From Xestospongia muta (lineage: Eukaryota; Porifera; Demospongiae; Haplosclerida; Petrosiidae): a stretch of 64,000 bases of DNA. Shown here one piece after another: positions 49,101 through 64,000 of this stretch (within the stretch, counting starts at the first letter, position 1; the number at the start of each line of letters is the position of its first letter). The stretch covers positions 17,035,245-17,099,244 of the forward strand of contig OY848917.1 in assembly GCA_963693285.1 (NCBI GenBank). Reading direction: 5' to 3'. The notes beneath the pieces are model-generated. The model did not search any database and was not told the DNA's origin. It worked only from the letters and a program-made list of their open reading frames with translations. Position numbers and translations under genes: made by a program.

Positions 49101-49830
49101 TACTCCACATTTGATTATGACCATATTTGCTCTCTTCATATTTTTTTTTCTAATTTTGCCTTACACTTTACTACTTCTCTTCAGTCCACTTATTGAAAGA
49201 TATTTCTCACGTTACCAATGCTGCAAAAAATGGGTTAAACTTAAACCACTATTTGATGCTTACAATGGTCCTTACAGAGATCGCTATCGTTTCTGGACAG
49301 GACTTCTATTGTTTGCCCGACTTGTACTTGTACAAGTGTACGCCTATAACAAAGACCCTACAACAACTAATGTTGCTGTTCTTATAACCACAGCTATTTT
49401 GTTTACCATCAGTAATTTCTCATCAGGACTCTACCAGAACAAAATTAATGATTTTCTTGAAAGTTGGTTCCTTCTCAATGTGATCATCATTGCAGCAACA
49501 AGTATCAGTGAGAAAACACACAATGCTGTGTTAGTATCTGTAATAATGGCTTTCTTGATATTTATAGTCTTGGTCATATATCGCTTTATGGTACGAATTG
49601 GACTATATACTAAATTGCATTCTTATTTAATGGGATTTTATCATCAACACATCAAGAAACAGCCTCAACAAACACAAGCATCTATAAATGTCAATATGTT
49701 GGGCAATAAGCATACTCTGTCACATGAAGCAGTTGAGTTAGTTCATCGGGAAGGTAGCGTGTTTGTATCAAGAAGAAGAGAGACTTTACTAAATAGTAAT
49801 GAAGTGGGCTACATACAAGGTCCAAACTGA
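46120..49830 (+). CDS. Parallel beta-helix plus multi-TM surface protein, 1221 aa
   Basis: The ATG at 46120-46122 is immediately followed by a donor (ATG|GTAAGC). The remainder is one exon, 46168-49830. The joined start MSAINGYIVFVILLVLTPVL is a good signal peptide. Residues about 60-560 have repeated N/G/S-rich short strands (SSDITIKGLTIS, SNVFDVTITSSFFSNN, IYNNIATHGGGIAVYG, LNNHASELGGGIYI) typical of right-handed parallel beta-helix (pectin-lyase-like) folds. A Cys-rich stalk follows (CPPGFSVSPDSGICDC, LLCGRCANGLSLMLG, CGDC). Then come about eight hydrophobic helices from YLALIIPFAVAGIALVVLL to VSVIMAFLIFIVLVIY and a ~80-residue cytoplasmic tail. Related proteins are known to me as large uncharacterised families in sponges and some protists. 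Function is unknown; the architecture suggests a surface receptor or transport protein. Confidence 0.8.
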
Positions 49831-50176
49831 TCGATAATTTGCTGACAGTTTTAAGTATATTTTAATGTTATAAAAATTTAAACCATGTCTACTGATATTA
49901 AATGTTTTAACTACAATTTATGCAATTGTGTTTATTTACTGTTTCTAGTTAATTTTATATGATTTGAATAATAAATGGTGCCACTTTGACTTGTTCATTA
50001 TGTTATGTGTCAACTTAGCAGTCTAGATCAGTAGTATCAACTTTTTTAGCAGCTAGGCTAACTATTTTATGAAGTCAGCAAAAACAAACCAAGTGAAAAC
50101 AAAAAAATGTGTATTATATTAGGACAATAATAACATACCACAAAAGAATTCACAACTACCAAAATATTATACTAAG
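49831..50176. other. Convergent 3' intergenic region
   Basis: 346 bp between the stop codons of the beta-helix gene (+) and the integrin alpha gene (-). It contains an AATAAA near 49969 for the + strand gene. Nothing else was seen. Confidence 0.6.
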
Positions 50177-56708
<6,532 letters not shown>

Positions 56709-59637
56709 GATTTTACAGACTATATAATTTTGACCCAATGCACGAATCGATCGCGATCGGCAACTGCTACATGCATTTAATTATTAAGGAAGTAGTCTAC
56801 ACGTTTTCTGCATATTGCTCTGTGTTAAATACGGGAATGTTATTCTACTCTATATATGGCCAAAGTATATATATACTACAAGTAAAAAAATATATTTTGA
56901 ATTGAATTGAGTAATTCTGTATTTACGAAGCCAATTAATATGAAGCCAAAAAGTACTCTTTAGTTTATGTACAATAACTGAAACAATGAGCGAGAGATAG
57001 ATACTATACTTCAACTTAACTAATTGGGTTAGTTCAGTTGAAATAGTATTTGCTTATAACATTAATTGAAGCCATGACTCATTTACTATAGCAAAGTTGG
57101 TGTAAAAGCAATGTGATTGTAAATGTAACTAGTTGACTTTATGCAATTGAGTAACACTAGTTTTGGCCTTTTACAGCAACTTAGAATTGGGCTTACATCA
57201 TATTGATGAATTGAACTGTAGTAACGAAGACCTTGATTAAAATGACGAAATACTTTTTTAGTGATATAAAGTGATAACAGGAAATTAGCAAGGAACTTGG
57301 AATGTTTCCATCAACAAGGAGTTTCTCCAGAATAGTACATTAAGAAAGTTGTAATAATACTTAATTCATTGTATCATAGGTAGGCTTACAGTCATTAACT
57401 TATCAGTCATACAAATGAGATACAAAAGCAGATAGTTTGTCAGTGAAGATGACAGCAAATACTCTTTTACTTTTTGAGTTATTGTTGTGGACAATAAAAA
57501 AGAGGTATAAGAAGAACCATAAACAATTCAGCATTTTCACTAACTTCTGATGCTTAGAAACATTGCTTTAGCCTATTAATCAGTCATAACATGGACATTA
57601 TCCTATGGAGGATGACTGACAAGTATTGAGATTGTTCTGTGTTTTGGGTGAATGGATATTCTGTGTTTTCTGACAATACATTTCAATGAACAATCCAGTC
57701 CATCCTTACATAGGCACTGGTATCACACACCTGAAATTATACTATACCTAATTAACAGATGCATGAGTAGTTTATTTAACTAACATTATTATATACAGGT
57801 TGTATATGTAGCAAAATTATTTTATGCAAAAGGTAAGCATCATAATGTTTTTGTTACTAATGTACAATGGGAATTGTTTGCTTATGTAAGTAACTAATGA
57901 TTCTATATTTTATTTATTAATGGATAGACATGATAAGATGCCTATATTATATATAGAGTGCTGTTATTATGGAATTCATAAGTATACTTCAGTGTTTAAG
58001 CTTGTAGGGGTATACATGCAACCAAAATAATCAATTTATTTAACAGTGTATATAGGCACAGCTTCAACATTATATTATTTATCATTATTAAAAAAATTAA
58101 TACTGACTACTGAAAGTATATGAATTTTCTAACACAATACAACATTTGTTCTAGTTTGCTGATGTAGTAAAATAAATTACCATTATTAATATACACCAAC
58201 AGTTAGAGACTGTTTTTCCATGCAATCAATAAGGAAGAATAGAAGTAGGAGGAACACACGTGCAACTGACTAGTATATATATTAGTGGTTATAATTATGT
58301 GTATAACAGCTAGCTACATAGCTACAACATTAAAGATTTATTTTATTGACTTATCATGCCACACACTAGATGCAAAAATAAGCTTTTTGGCTTCTTGATT
58401 TTCTTGAGTGGTTTTACTATCTCATTATATATTTTTGTATATGCTGTAATCTAATTAACAATCTCTCACCTGGTTCATTGACTTTTATTGTCAGCCAGTT
58501 TATATTGGTAGCTAGGTATAATATATAATATTATACAAGCATGTCTTCTACATGACTTGCATACACTGTAAAAATGATGGTTGATTTAACAATCATTTGG
58601 TTATACAGATTACAATTATAAATTTATTTTGTTTAAAAAGTAATCATAATACTGTTTTCATTACTAATGTACTATTGTTTGTGTAGCTACAAAACAATCA
58701 ATCAATGCCTGGAAATCTATCACTATTGCTATATTATACCTCTCGTAATTGGAATTGTTTCTGTATGCTATATTTGACATGAAGGTACATCGTATAGTTA
58801 GTAAAATTCGAGAGGTTTTAAATTTTCTTGGTTTTCGTGGACAATAGATTATAGTCACGAATCTCCAGACGCCCACTCACGAAAATTAATTGGGAGTGGT
58901 TTCTGCATGTGTTCAACTACATAGCAAAACCACACACCTCCAAGAATTACCCTAATCCTACCACACACCACAGCGAAGTCACTGATCTAGAGCTGTTATG
59001 CCTATATACTTGAAATGCTTAGAAATATGTGGGCCTAATCAAATTACTCCTACTTGGGCCAGCATTTGGTAACATACACTTATACCTTCTCAATTAAGAA
59101 GACACAAATCAGAATCTAGTTAGTTTGTAAATATTTGGTATATCCTCAATGACTTTAATAGTTAGTACTTTTAATCCATGCATGATATTTCAATCATAGA
59201 TATTGATATCTATATTCCAACTGAGTAGTTTCTGCAGTCTATCAATAAAAATGTAACATTAGTAATGTAATAAGAACACTAATTTAATCAAGTAGAAATG
59301 TATTGGATAAAGCAAAACATAATTTTTTCCTTTGCTGCACAGAAATTCATTAGAAAAATTTAGTCAATTATTTATTCATAAGGAAGTGGTTAATTAATTT
59401 TGTTTTAATTGAGCTATATACTGTGACGTGTTGCTACTCTGGACTATCTAGTGTATAATTAAAAACATTTCAAAAAATGACAAAGTTAATATAATCAATA
59501 TAATTATAAGGGTATTCAGTGAAGACTTCATAATTTATAAAGCACTATGACACTAAAATATGTGGATCTGTAACATTAATGTCAGTATATAAAAAAATAA
59601 TGTTAGATTGATCAGGAAAGAGAATATCAAAGTTATT
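56709..59637. other. Intergenic, no gene seen
   Basis: AT-rich upstream region of the integrin gene (-) and downstream region of the small death-like-domain gene (-). CGATCGCGATCG-type sequence near 56747-56758 lies just before the integrin start. Around 58790-58890 a stretch with TTTTCGTGGACAATAGATTA and ATAGTCACGAATCTCCAGAC differs in style from its surroundings and may be a dispersed repeat. No exon with good splice sites was found. Confidence 0.5.
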
Positions 59638-60116
59638 TTAGTGGAGATCATGAATTTGTTTAGCTAATCCAGTAAACCAGAGACACTCTCCAACAATCCA
59701 TTCTAACTCCTCCCAACATCTTTTAGGTTTTACATTAAACCAAAAATAAGCCATTTCATGTAGCACACATGGAGTCTCATAATCACACATATCAGTGTAT
59801 TTTTTTACTGTTTGCTCAGCATATGGAATCCTCATACATAGTGCCAGCCGGTTAAGATGTTCAGGTGGTATAGGAGTCAGCACTATTGATATATAAAGTG
59901 GGGGATTGTCTTTCTTAATTTGTGTACAAACTGGAAACTCTGGTGGTGTTACAATAGCTAATCCTCCATCTAAAATACAATAAAATAAATAAATATAATG
60001 ACTAGATATAGACAGAGTTTACATTTTGCAGCAAATATTCTGTAACATCCCATTGCAAGTAATACTACTGCTGCAGACGTGACAATCACTAAGAAAACAG
60101 TTTTTCTTTGAGTCAT
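59638..60116 (-). CDS. Small membrane-anchored death-like-domain protein, 2 exons, 141 aa
   Basis: Exons 60116-60023 and 59969-59638, phase 1. The N-terminus MTQRKTVFLVIVTSAAVVLL gives one hydrophobic anchor (about residues 7-26). After a linker (TPPEFPVCTQIKKDN), residues about 60-141 read as a compact helical domain (PPEHLNRLALCMRIPYAEQT, HEMAYFWFNVKPKRCWEELE, WIVGECLWFTGLAKQI). The spacing of Leu, Ile, Trp and the LA..I end resemble a death domain. It ends with the domain, so it has no separate effector. Whether the domain faces cytosol or lumen is not clear; basic residues before the TM favour an N-in, C-out anchor. It is the third TM death-fold gene in the window. Confidence 0.6.
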
Positions 60117-60222
60117 TTTGGCTCAGTGAACGCCCTAGATTGTGTACTGTTAGCCGCCCACTCAGTAACCTATTTGTCTGCGCATGCGTACACTATTAAT
60201 AATTAACCCTTTTCGTAACATC
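60117..60222. promoter_or_regulatory. Promoter region with NRF1-like palindrome
   Basis: TGCGCATGCGTA at about 60179-60190 matches the NRF1-type palindrome (GCGCATGCGC) nearly fully. It lies about 65 bp upstream of the small death-like-domain gene's ATG, in a locally GC-richer patch. Confidence 0.5.
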
Positions 60223-60578
60223 TGCTGCTCCAGGTATATAGGATTTCTTGGTATGACTGGGCTGAGAGATATTTAGACAACGCAAAACCTCAAATATGGT
60301 GACCAAAACATAAGAGAAAACTGTTCCCTCCCACCTTGTGGAAGGGTCAAACTCTTACCTGGAAAGTAGTTCCTGAGTGTGAATTACCTATGACAATGAG
60401 ATGGAGTAAACTTGTCTTAGCTCAGGATAGTATCATTAAAGAACCAGTGGTGTACTGTACAGGAGACATATCAGCAGAAATTGGAGTAGACAGAGATAAA
60501 GCAGGTTATTGTGAAGTAATTATTTTCTGGATCCAGCTTAAAGCACAATGTCCAAACTGTTATTATCCATATAGCTAA
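60223..60578 (+). pseudogene. Open frame broken by one TGA, product not recognised
   Basis: From the stop at 60220 the frame reads VYRISWYDWAERYLDNAKPQ, IW, a single TGA (60300-60302), then PKHKRKLFPPTLWKGQTLTW and on for about 80 more codons (DISAEIGVDRDKAGYCEV) to a stop at 60578. Composition is protein-like on both sides of the TGA. It has no ATG before the TGA and no family match. A decayed exon or gene fragment with one nonsense change is the simplest reading. Confidence 0.35.
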
Positions 60579-61800
60579 TATCTAGATTAGGGAGAGTAGA
60601 ATTATATTGTAATACACAACAAACTGTATACTTACTGTAGTCCTATTAATTAAGGTATGCATACACTATCAATATCCATTTCATAGTTGTAAATAGAAAT
60701 AATGGCTGAATTTAATGTCAATCCACTTAATATTTTCATTACTCTATTAATACTACAGGTTCGATTGAGATATTCAGTTAGCTATTGAGTATATATAGTG
60801 GTAAGTTAATGTGTAACATATGTGACTGTAGATCCTAAAAAGCACTAAAGGTTGATAAGAATTAGTATGTCATTTTGAACAGGAAATTGACAAAACTTTG
60901 TATCTAGGAAGTGTGATGACACTTCTTGGTTATCAAATATTGTGAGTTTCATGTACAGTATCCCTGAGTATCATTCAATGGAACATTATCTAAAATTCTT
61001 ATCTGACTTGATATCTTTTTCAGATCTATTGTCACACAACACACACACATATATATATTCCATTGTGAACAGTGTATGAATACATATTTACTACTAGAAT
61101 AACAAAATCATAATTGAAAAAATCATCTTGTAATTGTTTTAGAAGATGCCAACTTTACACTCAAACATTGACTAGAACTGCAACATTGGATAATTAGTAA
61201 GACTGTCTGAGGAAGACTAGCAGCTACAGAAAAATATAAGCAAAGAAACAAGCCAGCGAGAAACTTTGACCACGATCAGTCACACTCATCGTTGTAACGT
61301 TCACGATTAACATTATTGAAAGTCCTATCTTGTTATATACATCGGCAGTTAAAGAATGTGGTATAATTTCATTCGTTGCTTTCGATTGTCACAAACAACA
61401 ATATAATAAAACAAAGTGAGTCAACATACGAATATAGTAACATGTAGTCCAAAACAATTATAGGACTGCCTTGTACACTGCATGTGCCAGGTAAAACTAA
61501 CAATGTTAGTACTATATTATTGTGACAATAGGTTTATCCCATGAGATCAACTCCCTTTGAACATAATACAATTACTAAATTTCAATGTTACTCTCAAAAT
61601 TATCAGGACATTTTCACTTAAATTCAGTTTCTTTGTGCAATTAATATTAACCTATCAAAACATGGTTTAGACTTTTATTTATTTTTGTTTGTTTTTTAGT
61701 TTTAGTTTGTTATAATTTATTTTATCCTCTTTACAATTAGTTTTAACTAAATATACTAAATAATATACTATATGATGTTAATTGATAGATGTTGCAAAGA
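60579..61800. other. No gene seen
   Basis: AT-rich. From about 61680 it becomes TTTAGTTTTAGT-rich, which is probably the left end of the dispersed element whose interior forms the satellite array. Confidence 0.5.
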
Positions 61801-61802
<2 letters not shown>

Positions 61803-61853
<51 letters not shown>

Positions 61854-61857
61854 ATAT
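61803..61857. repeat. (TA)n microsatellite
   Basis: Nearly pure TA dinucleotides, between the left part of the dispersed element and the satellite array. Confidence 0.95.
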
Positions 61858-61953
61858 TGTACCGCAAGGTTCTATTGATTAGTATTGTTAGAAGAGTTAC
61901 TAATTTTTATTTTATGATTTGACGTTTGTATGCATCAATATAGCTAGCAGAGG

Positions 61954-63530
61954 TTTAGTTAGTTATTGTTAGTTTTACTCTCCCAACAGAATAATTTAAA
62001 TTAGTTATAGCTAGCTTTACCACCTTTCAGAATAATTTAAATTAGTTATAGCTAGCTTTACCACCTTTCAGAATAATTTAAATTAGTTATAGCTAGCTTT
62101 ACCACCTTTCAGAATAATTTAAATTAGTTATAGTTAGCTTTACCACCTTTCAGAATAATTTAAATTAGTTATAGCTAGCTTTACCACCTTTCAGAATAAT
62201 TTAAATTAGTTATAGCTAGCTTTACCACCTTTCAGATAATTTAATTTAGTTATAGTTAGTTTTACCACCTTTCAGAATAATTTAAATTAGTTATAGCTAG
62301 CTTTACCACCTTTCAGAATAATTTAAATTAGTTATAGCTAGCTTTACCACCTTTCAGAATAATTTAAATTAGTTATAGCTAGCTTTACCACCTTTCAGAT
62401 AATTTAATTTAGTTATAGTTAGTTTTACCACCTTTCAGAATAATTTAAATTTGTTATAGCTAGCTTTACCACCTTTCAGAATAATTTAAATTAGTTATAG
62501 TTAGTTTTACTCTCCCAACAGATAATTTAAATTAGTTATAGCTAGCTTTACCACCTTTCAGATAATTTAAATTAGTTATAGTTAGTTTTACCACCTTTCA
62601 GAATAATTTAAATTAGTTATAGCTAGCTTTACCACCTTTCAGATAATTTAAATTAGTTATAGTTAGTTTTACCACCTTTCAGAATAATTTAAATTAGTTA
62701 TAGCTAGCTTTACCACCTTTCAGATAATTTAAATTAGTTATAGCTAGCTTTACCACCTTTCAGAATAATTTAAATTAGTTATAGCTAGCTTTACCACCTT
62801 TCAGAATAATTTAAATTAGTTATAGCTAGCTTTACCACCTTTCAGAATAATTTAAATTTGTTATAGCTAGCTTTACCACCTTTCAGAATAATTTAAATTA
62901 GTTATAGTTAGTTTTACTCTCCCAACAGATAATTTAAATTAGTTATAGCTAGCTTTACCACCTTTCAGATAATTTAAATTAGTTATAGTTAGTTTTACCA
63001 CCTTTCAGAATAATTTAAATTAGTTATAGCTAGCTTTACCACCTTTCAGATAATTTAAATTAGTTATAGTTAGTTTTACCACCTTTCAGAATAATTTAAA
63101 TTAGTTATAGCTAGCTTTACCACCTTTCAGATAATTTAAATTAGTTATAGCTAGCTTTACCACCTTTCAGAATAATTTAAATTAGTTATAGCTAGCTTTA
63201 CCACCTTTCAGAATAATTTAAATTAGTTATAGCTAGCTTTACCACCTTTCAGAATAATTTAAATTAGTTATAGCTAGCTTTACCACCTTTCAGAATAATT
63301 TAAATTAGTTATAGCTAGCTTTACCACCTTTCAGAATAATTTAAATTAGTTATAGCTAGCTTTACCACCTTTCAGAATAATTTAAATTAGTTATAGCTAG
63401 CTTTACCACCTTTCAGAATAATTTAAATTAGTTATAGTTAGTTTTACTCTCCCAACAGATAATTTAAATTAGTTATAGCTAGCTTTGCCACCTTTCAGAA
63501 TAATTTAAATTAGTTATAGTTAACTATAGT
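61954..63530. repeat. 41-bp satellite array with higher-order repeats
   Basis: Roughly 35-40 copies of a unit made of TTTAAATTAGTTATAGCTAG followed by CTTTACCACCTTTCAGAATAA (41 bp; 40 bp where CAGATAA replaces CAGAATAA). Marker variants repeat in register: TTTTACTCTCCCAACAGAT at about 61975, 62507, 62914 and 63444, and TTAAATTTGTTATAG at 62445 and 62852. The last pair and the middle markers are spaced by 407 bp, showing a 10-unit higher-order duplication. The right edge (63510-63590) matches the end of the element at 54565-55110. Confidence 0.95.
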
Positions 63531-63711
63531 ATAACTAGACTAAACTAAAAGGGTTTTAGTTTTAGTTGTAATTAGTAAGTAGTTTATAGCACCTATAATT
63601 GATCTCGTGGAATTAAAAAAGAGTTTATTTCAAGGGAGTTGATATCATGTGGCACAATAATGTCCATTATTATATTCTCTTTATAGTGATATGGTTATCA
63701 TAAGAATTTTT

Positions 63712-63870
63712 GTGTATATCTAGAGAACTATAAATGGGAGAGAGTTATATCGATTGGTGGTGACATACCTGAGGGTTGTTATTGTTATAGTTGTTGTTAT
63801 TATAATGGTCATATTTGAGTCTATGAAGGTCAGTCTGATGTCTTTGGTGCTGGTGGATCTATACATTGGT
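63712..63870 (+). CDS. Possible exon of a membrane protein, gene continues right
   Basis: A frame open after an AG (TATATCTAG) reads INGRELYRLVVTYLRVVIVI, VVVIIMVIF, then SMKVSLMSLVLVDLYI, and ends at a strong donor (CATTG|GTAAGTG). It is highly hydrophobic and could be a signal-anchor or TM exon, like the one-TM exons of the death-fold genes here. There is no ATG at its start and no family signature. Confidence 0.25.
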
Positions 63871-64000
63871 AAGTGTGATAAAATGAGTATATATTATAAG
63901 TGTTACAGGCCAAACAAAAGAGTTGTATCACACAATAAATTTTGAATGAACATTGCACTAGATACCAGTGAGTTTAGTGTCTGTGTGTCTCTGTATATGA

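Noticed and set aside
61954..63530. CRISPR-like array
   Set aside because: Units are directly adjacent with no unique spacers; it is a eukaryotic satellite.

Overview
This is a eukaryotic, metazoan-type nuclear segment. It is AT-rich, with many short exons joined by GT-AG introns (typically 50-1500 bp), microsatellites and short dispersed repeats. The gene content is RFX transcription factors, an integrin alpha subunit, transmembrane death-fold proteins, a beta-helix plus multi-TM receptor-like protein and MYG1. Together with the compact gene spacing this points to a demosponge of the Amphimedon type. The organism assignment is inference from content, not from a search.

Layout. 1-332 holds the last exon of an unrecognised + strand gene. 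799-13449 (-) is RFX-A, an RFX4/6-type transcription factor gene with 16 coding exons (933 aa). 14827-18944 (+) is a three-exon tubulin-tyrosine-ligase-like gene with an N-terminal membrane anchor (585 aa). 19098-27392 (+) is RFX-B, a second RFX4/6-type gene with 17 coding exons (672 aa) whose core exon lengths match those of RFX-A nearly one for one. 27.5-34.4 kb is gene-poor: decayed coding fragments, a purine-rich repeat island with E2F-like sites and a foldback, a perfect X-box and a broken PHD finger. 34405-35490 (+) is a D123/CDC123-like ATP-grasp gene. 35952-38260 (-) is MYG1, with one GC-AG intron. 38563-41009 and 41094-44816 (+) are two tandem genes that each place a CARD-like death fold before a transmembrane segment; the second also carries a death domain after it. 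46120-49830 (+) is a 1221-aa beta-helix/8-TM protein whose ATG sits alone on its own coding exon. 50177-56708 (-) is a complete integrin alpha gene (27 exons, 1153 aa). 59638-60116 (-) is a third small TM plus death-like-domain gene. 61.7-63.6 kb is a 41-bp satellite array with higher-order structure, derived from a dispersed element also present in an integrin intron.

How the parts fit. The left third is a local RFX duplication enclosing a TTL-like enzyme gene. RFX-A's first intron carries repeated X-box-like sites, which suggests auto- or cross-regulation. The right half is a run of cell-surface or membrane genes: three death-fold membrane proteins, a beta-helix receptor-like protein and an integrin alpha. 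This is the best candidate for an undescribed system, namely membrane proteins that carry a death-fold domain on each side of one TM segment.

Gene models were built by hand from reading frame, splice-site consensus and phase continuity. No alignments or searches could be run.
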